A stretch of 64,000 nt of DNA, from assembly GCF_017355955.1 (NCBI RefSeq), contig NZ_JAFFID010000002.1, positions 868,001-932,000 of the forward strand. The letters are read 5' to 3'. The notes beneath the pieces were generated by a model that was given only the letters and a program-made list of their open reading frames with translations, had not been told where the DNA came from and ran no database searches. Both the position numbers and the translations under genes were made by a program. Source of the DNA: Sabulibacter ruber. Lineage in GTDB: Bacteria; Bacteroidota; Bacteroidia; Cytophagales; Hymenobacteraceae. Of the stretch, positions 36,780 to 46,300 are shown piece after piece (position 1 is the first letter of the stretch; each line of letters starts with the position of its first letter).

Positions 36780-39671
36780 ATGAAAAGGAAATCAGACAAC
36801 AGTCAGCAACTCTACAGCAATATCAAAACGGATAGAAGATCGTTGAGAAATCTGCTGGGTTTGTCTGTACTTCTGATCGGTTCCTGTTTACCGGTGTATA
36901 GTCAAATAAGCCCCAACATTGCTAATCCTGTTCTGCCCGGTGTGGCAGATGCCGGTGTCATCAAATACAATGGAGAGTATTACATAGGCGGGGTATTTAC
37001 CAACGGTGGTTTCTATTCATCTAAAGACCTGGTGAAATGGGATGGCCCGGTGCATGTGTTCTCCATGGATAATAACTGGACCCAAGGGCGATCTGCCGGA
37101 GATGACCAGATTCATGCTAATGATATCAACTATATCAACGGGGTGTTTCACATGTATTGGTCCGTTAATTATTGGGGCAAGGATAGAAATGCCATTCATA
37201 TAGGGCATGCTGTATCCCCCAACATTCTGGGGCCTTACAAAGAACCGGTAAAGACTACCTGGCTAGATAACCGGATTGACCCCGATCTTTTCATTGATGA
37301 TGATGGTAAGCTGTATTTGTACATGGTAAAGTTTACCGATGGCAATACTATCTGGGCAAGGCCTATGAAAGATCCCGGTACGTTTGCCGGTGACCCCACC
37401 TACCTGTTTTCATCCTTACAGGGTACCTGGGAGACACTTGATAACAGGGTAGAAGAAGGGCCTTGGGTGATCAAATACCGGAACCGGTATTATTTAATGT
37501 ATAATTCAAACCACACCGGTACTGAGTGGGGCAATTATGCCCTGGGTGTGGCAGAAGCAGATAACCCTCTGGGCTTTAATCATGGTACAAAGTATCCCTA
37601 TCCGGTGGTAAAATCTAACCAGATAGACCTGGAGGATACCTATGTAGATTTATTGAAATATCCGGCCAAAGAGAGTGCTTCTTTTCTGTATACAACTGAA
37701 CAGCCAACCGGGAACTGGAAAGAACCTGATTTTAATACCGCAGTCTGGCAAAAAGCGCAAGCGGGTTTCGGGTCAAGAGTAATCGAGAACTCTACCACTC
37801 GTAAGGTCAAGATAGACTGGAAATCGCCGCAGATCTGGGTAAGAAAGTCCTTTACCGCTGATAAGAAAAACACCGGTAATTTAATGCTTAGGATTCATCA
37901 TGACGGAGATACCGAAGTTTTTTTGAATGGTAAATCTATCTACAAAGGAGAAGGCAGAAAATACACAACCTGGAACCTGGATAAGAAAGCCGCTTCCCTC
38001 CTGAAAGAAGGAAATAACACGTTGGCAATCCAAAGCTCAAAGGGGGATCACTCCAATTTTCTGGATGCTTCCTTGTTTGACCTAAAGGACCAAACCGGAG
38101 ATGATATTCTTTTTTCGCCCGGCCAACCTAATATCCTCCGCGGACCAAATGGCTTTGAATGGTGGCTTATCTACATGGCCAACAAGAATGCTGACCGAAG
38201 AGGGCAGTATATTAATAGAGTGCACTTCTTTGATAAAACCATGACGGTAGATGGAATTAGCAGTACGCATACTGCTGGTTACCATCCAGCCCCTGCGGCT
38301 CCCACCTTTTCTGATTTGTTTAATGAGGGGGATACCAGGCAATGGCAAGCTAAATGGAACACTAGCGGCGACCGTTGGAACCTACAGAACAAAGAAATAA
38401 AGCAAGCTGAGGAAACCACCGCGCAGGCATTGGTGAAGAGTACGCCAGCTGCCAATTATCTTTTTGAAGCTGGGGTTAAAATAGGTAATTCTTCCACTGG
38501 AAAAGCAGGAATTTATGCCTGGTGGCAAGATGATCGTAATTGGGTGAAGGTAGTGCTAAACCCTCAGCAGAAACAATGGACCTGCATTCTAAATGTTGCC
38601 GGAGAACTGCAGTCTAAGGCATATGCTCTGCCTGTAGATTTTAACTATGATGTATACCATACCTTAGGAGTGTATAAAAACGGCAATCGGTTTTCTGTTA
38701 AGATTGATGATTTGCCAGCCCCAGGAGGTGCCCTGATCCAAACAAACTTCTCTGGTAAAGGGGTGCCTGGCCTCTATACAGATGGAGCAAATACTGCCTT
38801 TGATGGAGTACTTTATACCATAGGCTGGGATGAATTTGATAACACGATCACTGGTTGGGGCGCTTCAGCCAAAGGGTCTTCCAAAAAAGGGAACTGGATA
38901 GTTGCTGAGAACGGATTTACCCAAACCGAAGCTACAGGTGAATCAGCCATCTTTAAAGGAGATGCCCTAAGTACTTACGAAGTCAGCGTACAGGTTTCTT
39001 CAGAGAACAAGACGGGAAGTGCAGGCATTTACCCGGTTTATGTAGATGCCAATAACTACCTGAAAGCGGCCTTCGACTTTAAAAATCAAAAGTTTATTGT
39101 TGAAGGAATAAGGGGAGGCAAATCCATTAAAAAACAGGAAGTAGTACTCCGGAAAAGCCAGAGTCTCTATGCTGATATGAAGTATACAGATTTTATGGAG
39201 AAGTATTTTTCTTTCAATACTCCCACTTTCATTAACTCCATTCGCTTTAACAAAACACCTCATTTAAAGCAAGACACCACCATTGAGAATATACACCAGA
39301 AGGTTGATATCTTCTATAAGCGCGCTGGCGAGTGGCATCCTTTGACCTCCTTTAAAGAGGTGTCCTCTGTCCATCCGGGGTTCAGTAAAATATCATTTGA
39401 GCCAATTGAAGCAGAGCAAATAAGGCTGGTAAACAAAGACGCCTCAGACCATAACTTTTACTTCTACAAAGTATGGGTAGAGGAGATGTTCAAGCAAACC
39501 TACAACCTAAGGGTAAGCAGGTTAAAAGACGCAATTATCTTTTTTGTTGATGGGCAAGAGGTGCTACGCTTGAAGAACGATTTCCCGGCTTCTCAGATAG
39601 GATTACATACAGATCAGACCAAAGCCAGGTTTAACGGAATTACTGTGTTTCACTTGCCTGATGGGCAATAA
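36780..39671 (+). CDS. Large multidomain GH43 enzyme with inserted beta-sandwich
   Basis: 963 aa from ATG 36780, preferred over an in-frame ATG at 36747 because it keeps a more normal N-region before the hydrophobic core LLGLSVLLIGSCLPVYSQ. GH43 acids are Asp57 (VADAGVIK), Asp167 (RIDPDLFIDDDGK) and Glu226 (VEEGPWVI). The propeller is interrupted from about 290 to 438 by a galactose-binding-like jelly roll (TEQPTGNWKEPDFNTAVWQK ... VFLNGKSIYKGEG). It then resumes (FSPGQPNILRGPNGFEWWLI, about 440-500). The C-terminal ~450 residues contain two concanavalin/LamG-like sandwiches (FSDLFNEGDTRQW; GNWIVAENGFTQTEATGES). Probably a side-chain-removing arabinosidase or xylosidase with several carbohydrate contacts. 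Confidence 0.75.
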   Translation: MKRKSDNSQQLYSNIKTDRRSLRNLLGLSVLLIGSCLPVYSQISPNIANPVLPGVADAGVIKYNGEYYIGGVFTNGGFYSSKDLVKWDGPVHVFSMDNNWTQGRSAGDDQIHANDINYINGVFHMYWSVNYWGKDRNAIHIGHAVSPNILGPYKEPVKTTWLDNRIDPDLFIDDDGKLYLYMVKFTDGNTIWARPMKDPGTFAGDPTYLFSSLQGTWETLDNRVEEGPWVIKYRNRYYLMYNSNHTGTEWGNYALGVAEADNPLGFNHGTKYPYPVVKSNQIDLEDTYVDLLKYPAKESASFLYTTEQPTGNWKEPDFNTAVWQKAQAGFGSRVIENSTTRKVKIDWKSPQIWVRKSFTADKKNTGNLMLRIHHDGDTEVFLNGKSIYKGEGRKYTTWNLDKKAASLLKEGNNTLAIQSSKGDHSNFLDASLFDLKDQTGDDILFSPGQPNILRGPNGFEWWLIYMANKNADRRGQYINRVHFFDKTMTVDGISSTHTAGYHPAPAAPTFSDLFNEGDTRQWQAKWNTSGDRWNLQNKEIKQAEETTAQALVKSTPAANYLFEAGVKIGNSSTGKAGIYAWWQDDRNWVKVVLNPQQKQWTCILNVAGELQSKAYALPVDFNYDVYHTLGVYKNGNRFSVKIDDLPAPGGALIQTNFSGKGVPGLYTDGANTAFDGVLYTIGWDEFDNTITGWGASAKGSSKKGNWIVAENGFTQTEATGESAIFKGDALSTYEVSVQVSSENKTGSAGIYPVYVDANNYLKAAFDFKNQKFIVEGIRGGKSIKKQEVVLRKSQSLYADMKYTDFMEKYFSFNTPTFINSIRFNKTPHLKQDTTIENIHQKVDIFYKRAGEWHPLTSFKEVSSVHPGFSKISFEPIEAEQIRLVNKDASDHNFYFYKVWVEEMFKQTYNLRVSRLKDAIIFFVDGQEVLRLKNDFPASQIGLHTDQTKARFNGITVFHLPDGQ

Positions 39672-39802
39672 GTGAGAAGGAAGAAATGCCTCATAGCTAT
39701 CAAATGGAGTGATGAAGCATCATAACTGGCTTTCAAGCAAATTTTACATCTAAAAGCAGATACGTCAATCACCAGAATAGGAAATAATTAATCTTTCATA
39801 AT

Positions 39803-41683
39803 ATGAAGAGAACCCCCTTTCTACTCCTTTTTATTCTGCTGTTTCAGGCAGAATTTGTGAATGCCCAAAAAGCAGACTGGAAACCTGTAGCGGGCAAGAT
39901 AACTTCACCTTGGGCAGAAAAAGTGAACCCCGCTAATCCTCTGCCGGAGTATCCCCGCCCACACATGGTGCGGGATAATTGGCAAAACCTGAATGGGCTA
40001 TGGCAATATACCGTGCAGCCCCAAAGCCAGAACGAGAGCATTCCTGCCTCTTTTGAGGGAAGCATTTTGGTGCCATATCCAATTGAGTCTGCTCTGTCTG
40101 GGGTTGGGAAGACTGTGAGCAAGGAAAATGTACTGTGGTACCAAAGATCAGTGAACGTACCTTCAAAACTCCAGAAGCAAAAGGTGCTGCTGCACTTCGG
40201 GGCCGTTGACTGGCAGTGCGATGTTTTTGTAAACGGACAAAAAGTAGGTTCGCACCAGGGCGGCTACGACCCTTTCAGCATGGATATCACCTCGGCATTG
40301 AAGAAAGGGAACCAGCAGGAAATAGCCATTCGGGTTTGGGACCCAACCGATGAAGGTCCCCAGCCAAGAGGGAAACAAGTGAAAAAGCCCGAAGGCATTT
40401 GGTACACCCCTGTAACCGGCATCTGGCAAACGGTATGGCTGGAGGCGGTTCCTGAAACCTACATCGCCTCTACCAAACAAACCCCAGACATAGATAAGCA
40501 GGTTGTGAATGTGGCGGCCCAGGTGCAAAACCTGCAGGCAAACGATCGGGTACGAGTGTCTGCCTGGGACGGAAAAAAGAAAGTGGCAGAACAAGAGGTA
40601 AGTGCCAATGGTACGGCTGCGCTAAAGGTTCCTAACCCAAAGCTCTGGGCACCCGAAAACCCTTTCCTCTATGACCTGCGAGTGGCCGTAGTTCGCAACG
40701 GGAAAGTGGTGGATGAAGTGAAAAGCTACTTTGCAATGCGCAAAATCAGCATGGCTCCTGACGCAAACGGAACCCAGCGCATGCTGCTCAACAACAAATT
40801 TGTATTCCAGTACGGTTTTCTGGACCAAGGCTGGTGGCCCGATGGACTTTACACAGCCCCCACCGAAGAGGCTCTGCTTTTTGATGTTAACAAGACAAAG
40901 GAGATGGGCTTTAACATGATCCGGAAACACGTAAAAGTGGAGCCCGCCCGCTGGTATTACTATTGCGATAAAATAGGCATGCTGGTGTGGCAGGATATGC
41001 CAAGCGGAGACTTGGGTGCCCGTTGGGGCAACCAGCCAGGCATTGAGGGAGTAGCCGAAGACATGAACCGGACAGCGGAGTCAGAGAGGGTTTACCGGAC
41101 AGAATGGGCGGAGATCATGAAAGACCTGCACAACTTCCCCAGCATTCTGGTATGGGTGCCTTTCAACGAGGCATGGGGCCAATTCAAGACTGCTGAGATC
41201 ACGAACTGGACCATGCAGCAGGATCCATCCAGACTGGTGAACAGTGCCAGCGGTGGTAACTTCCATCCGGTGGGGCATATTATAGACTTACACAACTATC
41301 CGGGGCCTGCAATGCCAAGAGCAGATCTGTTCGGACAAAACCAGATCATTGTACTGGGTGAATATGGAGGGTTAGGTCTGCCCATAGAAGGGCATACCTG
41401 GCAACAAAAGGATAACTGGGGGTATCAAAGCTTCAAGACCGCCGACGAGATGTTTGACAGGTATAAGTCTTTCACAAATAAACTAGAAGAGTTGATCAAG
41501 AAAGGCCTCTCAGCGGCAGTATACACCCAGACAACAGATGTGGAAGTGGAAACAAACGGCTTCATGACCTATGACCGAAAAGTGATCAAGGTGCCCACCG
41601 AGAAGTTAAAAGAAGTACATACCAAGCTTTACAATCCTTCCCTGGTAAATGTGAAGGCATCAGCAACTAATAAAAGAAATTGA
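39803..41683 (+). CDS. GH2-family glycoside hydrolase
   Basis: 626 aa with signal peptide (PFLLLFILLFQAEFVNAQ). Domain order is that of GH2: N-terminal jelly roll (about 50-215, NLNGLWQY; CDVFVNGQKVGSHQGGYDPF), Ig-like domain (about 220-315) and TIM barrel (about 320-610). Catalytic residues: acid/base Glu456 in PFNEAWGQ and nucleophile Glu520 in VLGEYGGLG. Shorter than LacZ, with no domain 4/5. Sequence fits the secreted GH2 group of PULs that act on beta-galactosides or arabinosides; specificity is not readable. It is the last gene of module 2, followed by two strong hairpins. Confidence 0.85.
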   Translation: MKRTPFLLLFILLFQAEFVNAQKADWKPVAGKITSPWAEKVNPANPLPEYPRPHMVRDNWQNLNGLWQYTVQPQSQNESIPASFEGSILVPYPIESALSGVGKTVSKENVLWYQRSVNVPSKLQKQKVLLHFGAVDWQCDVFVNGQKVGSHQGGYDPFSMDITSALKKGNQQEIAIRVWDPTDEGPQPRGKQVKKPEGIWYTPVTGIWQTVWLEAVPETYIASTKQTPDIDKQVVNVAAQVQNLQANDRVRVSAWDGKKKVAEQEVSANGTAALKVPNPKLWAPENPFLYDLRVAVVRNGKVVDEVKSYFAMRKISMAPDANGTQRMLLNNKFVFQYGFLDQGWWPDGLYTAPTEEALLFDVNKTKEMGFNMIRKHVKVEPARWYYYCDKIGMLVWQDMPSGDLGARWGNQPGIEGVAEDMNRTAESERVYRTEWAEIMKDLHNFPSILVWVPFNEAWGQFKTAEITNWTMQQDPSRLVNSASGGNFHPVGHIIDLHNYPGPAMPRADLFGQNQIIVLGEYGGLGLPIEGHTWQQKDNWGYQSFKTADEMFDRYKSFTNKLEELIKKGLSAAVYTQTTDVEVETNGFMTYDRKVIKVPTEKLKEVHTKLYNPSLVNVKASATNKRN

Positions 41684-41827
41684 GACTTTGATCTGGTAAA
41701 ATATGGGAGGAAATAGGTTGCTTACTACCCAATTGATTGAAGGTTTGAACACAGGATTAGTTTACTCCAGTTCACTTTTGTTCATGAAGGAATATAGGCA
41801 GTAGGCACGTATCTGTCTCAGCATCTA

Positions 41828-41876
41828 CAAGGCAGAGAAATACTGTTGGCTTAGACAAGAGTATTTCTCTGCCTTG
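41828..41876. terminator. Perfect 17-bp hairpin after module 2
   Basis: Arms CAAGGCAGAGAAATACT and its exact complement around a 15-nt loop. It lies 145 nt after the GH2 stop; a T6 run follows after 10 nt. Confidence 0.6.
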
Positions 41877-41902
41877 AAAATGGTGTCTTTTTTCAATTAT
41901 AG

Positions 41903-41954
41903 GTTGGAAACGCAAAAGGGCAGATGAATACTTCTGCCCTTTTGCGTTTCTAAC
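41903..41954. terminator. 22-bp hairpin terminator after module 2
   Basis: Arms begin GTTGGAAACGCAAAAGGGCA with one G-T wobble and an 8-nt loop. The internal AAAAGGGCAGA / TCTGCCCTTTT core resembles a bidirectional terminator. It is the second of two consecutive long hairpins. Confidence 0.7.
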
Positions 41955-42339
41955 CGGTATATTTAGTGGATTTTTGTTTTTGACTTATTTCTATAAAAGA
42001 AATAAAAAACCAAACTGCCTTGCCTAAGAAGCAAAGCGCAGCGTGGATATTTGATACTGTAAGGTAGTCCTGAATAGTAAACCCATAGATAGCTACGGCA
42101 AGGTCAAATTCTCATATGCGGGACGGGTATTTGCCCACTATTGAATAGGCTAAGCTTTATATGTTTCTCGCGTTTTAAAAGGGCCGTCAGTGTGTACCCT
42201 GTTCAACCACTATGCTAAGGGCGAATGGCTTGTACAGTTTAAGACTGTAATAAAGAGTTAACAGTATTTAGTTCAGTTTTCACCACTGCAAGTCGGGTTG
42301 AGGTTTGTCGTACTAACAACAAAGGAGCAAGAAAATTCC
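41955..42339. other. Unassigned intergenic stretch, possibly decayed sequence
   Basis: No supported gene. A short open frame at about 42181-42258 (GPSVCTLFNHYAKGEWLVQF...) is bounded by stops and matches nothing I recognise. The segment may be debris from the duplication that created module 3. Confidence 0.35.
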
Positions 42340-43002
42340 GCTAGGAGACAGGGTTTGGTCTACCTTGCCTTATAGTCTACTTCCAGATTGTGAGGCTTGA
42401 GAGCGTCTGCATAGCTCGGAGCATCTTGATGTGCTAGGGCAGAGAGATGAGCAATGCGTCGAGTATCCCTGCTAGGCTAGATGCTCGGTAGCAAGGTAGG
42501 CGCCTTGTAGTCATCAATTACTACGGATTGGCCCCAAGCTATTCATAACTTGGTTAAAGAGTACCAGCGGCACTCTGCACCTTTTAACCTCCAGGAAGAG
42601 GTCTGGTTTTTAATTGACTCCCTGGCAATAGGGACGATGATTCCATCTTCATTAGACTGCAAAAGAGTCTACACGCCCCGTGCCTCATCCTTGTAAGACT
42701 CATTGGATTAAAAAAAGCAGTACCGTGTGACCTTGGCTTTTGGCAACCTGCTCAATGCCGTGAATCACTGAGCCCAAGAAACTGGTTTTCGGCGCTGGGA
42801 ATGATAACCTCAAGCAGGAGACATCTGCCTAGTCTTAGGGAAGAGGCGGCTTGGTTTTGCTAATAGTTAAGTTTTTGTGTGGTCTTCCGCGCGAGAGCTT
42901 TAGCAGCTGCGCTGATGGAAGGGTAGTCATCCAACGCGGGGGAGGCGGTAGCCGCCGTGCTTCCTAACTCTATGCGATATCGTGTAAGGTGATCCGTTGC
43001 AT
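42340..43002 (-). pseudogene. Decayed lacI paralogue upstream of susC3
   Basis: Read on the minus strand from a preserved ATG at 43002, the sequence follows the intact lacI (22246-23331) codon by codon but with stops and frameshifts (TAG at codon 11; many later). Clear matches include the start region (ATGCAACGGATCACC against ATGGCACGGACCACT), ACCGAGCATCTAGCC against ACCGAGCACCTGATC, and TCAATTAAAAACCAGACC. The match covers roughly the first 210 codons; the C-terminal ~150 codons are gone. The left limit is approximate. Its upstream operator and promoter region is still well preserved. Confidence 0.85.
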
Positions 43003-43005
43003 GGT

Positions 43006-43021
43006 ATGTAATCGATTACAT
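43006..43021. promoter_or_regulatory. LacI-type operator 3A (perfect palindrome)
   Basis: ATGTAATCGATTACAT is a perfect 16-bp palindrome, the most symmetrical site of the set, although the lacI copy beside it is dead. Partner site 217 bp away. Confidence 0.78.
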
Positions 43022-43094
43022 GAAGAAGCGGAGGGTTGCCATATTTGTAATATTGGTGACGCAAGTGCTGAATTATAAAACCATAATTACAGGC

Positions 43095-43124
43095 CTTGTT
43101 TTTTAAAAATAATTTATATGTTTG
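43095..43124 (+). promoter_or_regulatory. Promoter of susC3 operon
   Basis: CTTG 43095-43098, 18-bp spacer, TATGTTTG 43117-43124 (exact TAnnTTTG), conserved with 23425-23454. TTAATCGGTTAA at 43131-43142 overlaps the predicted transcript start. The leader would be about 200 nt. Confidence 0.6.
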
Positions 43125-43130
43125 TTGTTG

Positions 43131-43142
43131 TTAATCGGTTAA
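43131..43142. promoter_or_regulatory. Near-palindromic site at predicted transcript start (susC3)
   Basis: TTAATCGGTTAA, counterpart of 23461-23472. Confidence 0.5.
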
Positions 43143-43222
43143 CTTTTTTTGAATATTAATAGTTAGCCGTAGTTTTGGCTAAACTTTTTAGGGTTGTTAA
43201 ATTTTAGGATTGTAAATGCAGT

Positions 43223-43238
43223 ACGTAAACGATTACGT
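43223..43238. promoter_or_regulatory. LacI-type operator 3B
   Basis: ACGTAAACGATTACGT, imperfect palindrome equivalent to 15958 and 23552. Confidence 0.74.
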
Positions 43239-43332
43239 TAATTTACAGATTTCTTAAGTTTATGCCCTGGCCTCCCTTTGGCATTCTTTATTAAATCATA
43301 GATTGCTTTAACCATTCCAATCTCTAGTTTAC

Positions 43333-46300
43333 ATGAAAAAAAAGTTACCTATTGAATTGCAAGAAGGAGACGAGGCGTTGCATCTCAGGAAGATGCTGCG
43401 GAAGTCTAGCAGCTTTTTGCTTATTTTTTTCCTATTTATTAGCGCATTGGCGCAGGAAGTAGCCGGGCAAGGCAGAAACATCTCTGGGCGTGTAACAAAT
43501 GCCGCAGGGGAGGGCCTCCCGGGGGTTACCGTATTGGTAAAGGGTACAACAAACGGGGCTTCTACTGATGCAAGCGGAAACTACCTTGTTCCGCTCGCTG
43601 GTGGGCAGGAGAACGGTACCCTTGTATTTTCTTACATCGGATTTGTTACCAGAGAAGTGCCTATCTCGGGGCAGTCTGTAGTGAATGCCGTTTTGCAGTC
43701 TGATGAGCAGACTCTGAATGAAGTTGTGGTAATTGGTTACCAGACTGTAAGGAAAAGAGATCTGACAGGAGCAGTCTCGGTGGTTAATCCTGAGCAGTCC
43801 AGAAGAGTGACGGCAACTACCGTAGCAGAGTCTATCCAGGGCTTGTCTCCTGGGGTAACGGTGAGAACCGGTGGTGCTCCGGGGCAAGGGGCTGCCATTG
43901 AGATTCGGGGAGCGGCAAGTTTCACAAATACCTCTCCTTTGTACGTGATCGATGGTATGCTCTCAGATGCTAATACCACCGTTAACACCAACGACATCGA
44001 ATCGATTCAGATCCTGAAAGATGCATCGGCTGCCGCAATCTACGGTTCTCGTGCCGGTAATGGAGTAATCATCATCACTACCAGACAGGGGCGCGAAGGA
44101 CCAGCCAAGGTTAATTTCTCCGCAAAATATGGTGTGCAGCAAATACCAAAGCGCTGGGATATGATGAATGCTTCTGAGTTTGCCTCCATGCAAAGAACGC
44201 AGTTTGAGAATGCTGGTTTAACGCCTCCGGCAAGTGTGGGAGATCAGTTTGACCCATCTATAGATACAGATTGGCAGGACGCTGCTTTCCGGTTAGGCAA
44301 TGTGCAGGATTATAACCTGAATGTGTCTGGAGGTTCTGCTACAAGTACTTACATGGTGTCTGGTAGCTATTTCACAAACAAAGGCGTCCTGGTGGGGAAT
44401 GACTTTGAGAGAGGAAGCTTGAGAATCAATACAAGAAGCAAAAGAGGACGTGTTTCTTTCGGTGAAAACCTTCTTTTAACCAATACTGTACGGAACCTGC
44501 CTGCAGGAGGGAACCCATTCTATGATCTTCCCAGAATGTTGCCGGTAATACCAGTGCAAAGCCCTGCTTATATAGGTGTAGGTGGCAATAACCCCGGAGG
44601 TTGGGGGCTTGGGAATCCCGATGCTGAAACCTATGCGTGGAATTCACTAGCCGTAAACGAGCTGTGGAGAAGAAGAGAGAACTTCTCTAAGCTGATCGGG
44701 AATGGCTTCGTGGAAGTTAAAATCACAGATTGGCTTACCTATAAATTTGATGCCGGCCTTGAGGTAAGTTTTGATAATGTAAAAACTACCAGAAAGCGGG
44801 GAGATTGGCGGTATGAGATGGTAGACGACTCTACCAGAATTGACGATTATCGTGGAAGATTCCTCAACACCAAATTTGATCATACCTTAAACTTTACGAA
44901 AGACTTTGGGGCTCACCACATAGATGGAGTTTTAGGTGTAACTCAACAGCATATTCAAAGTGAAGGGGCAACTGCCGGACGTACTTGGTTGCAGGTGATA
45001 AATGGCCAGTACTATACCACCATCAACTCCGCAAGAGGCTCAGCTATTGCAAGCGGCGATGTGGGTAATGATTATAGAAACATTGGTTACCTGGGACGAG
45101 TGAATTATGTGCTGAAAGACCGGTATTTGTTCACTGTCACTGGCCGTGTTGATCAAGACTCAAGATTTGGTAAAGATTACAGAACCGGATTTTTCCCTTC
45201 CTTCTCTGCCGCCTGGAGAATTAGTGAAGAAGAGTTCTTCAATGCTCCTTGGGTATCTGACCTGAAGATTAATGCTTCCTATGGTACACTTGGTATCAAT
45301 ACCTTAGGCTCATGGGACTACATCGGCTTCCTGAACAGTAACCCTAGAGCGCCATTTGGACCTAACGGCTCAGAGGTAATCGCTATTGGTGCTTACCAGG
45401 CCAGATTAACCAATCCTAACCTGAAATGGGAAAGCCGTGTAGTGAAGAACATTGGCGTTGATGCTGGCTTGTTCAATAACAGAGTAACCATTGAGTTCAA
45501 TGCTTATAACTCATTGTCTAAAGATGTATTGGTGAATCTGCCTATTGCCTGGTACTTGGGTAACCTGGAAGGAGATCCGGCAGTAAACGCGGCTTCTATC
45601 AGAAACACTGGCTTTGAGATTGGAGCTACTTACAGAAACAATGAGAACGCCGTTAAGTGGGAAGTTTCTGCCAATGCTACTACCATCAAAAATGAAGTAG
45701 TGGATTTGGGTAACAGCGGCCGTGTGCAGAATTACATTTCTACTGGTCTTACCCGCAGCCAGGTGGGCAGACCTCTTGGAGAGTGGTACTTGCTGAAAAC
45801 AGACGGGATTTTCCAAAGCGAGGAAGAAGTAAATGCCCACGTAAATGCGAATGGAACCATTATCCAGCCTGATGCCAAACCAGGTGATATCCGTTTTGTG
45901 GATGTAAATGGCGACGGACGTATCACAGAAGATGGGGACAGAACATTTGTGGGAGGTTCTCCCTGGCCTACCCTGCAGACAGGTGCCCAATTCAATGCTT
46001 CTTACAAAGGGTTCAGCCTCAATGTTCAGTTAGTAGGTGTATTTGGGAACAGGATATTCAACGGAGTTAGAAGAGATCTTGACGGCTACCAGCTGAATAA
46101 CTTCAGAAGAGACATCAATCCTTGGAGACCAGATAACACCAATACAGATGATCCTCGCCTTGGCCTGGAAGAAGGTGATCCTGCCATTGCCCTTAACAAT
46201 ACTTTCTCCAGTGACAGATGGTTAGAAAACGGCTCTTATGTTAGGCTGAGAAATCTGGAGTTTGGATATGACATTCCTGCAAACCTGCTAAACCGTGTTG

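Larger units (their letters stand above)
43003..43332. promoter_or_regulatory. susC3 control region, duplicate of the lacI/susC2 region
   Basis: Aligns along 43003-43245 with 23332-23575: operator, TAAATTATAAAA-type stretch, promoter, near-palindrome, second operator, in the same order and nearly the same spacing. Only about 95 bp separate the second operator from the susC3 start, against about 600 bp before susC2. Confidence 0.75.

Noticed and set aside
42181..42258. Short open frame GPSVCTLFNHYAKGEWLVQF...
   Set aside because: Only 26 codons, bounded by stops, no recognised similarity to a transposase or other protein; left as unexplained sequence.
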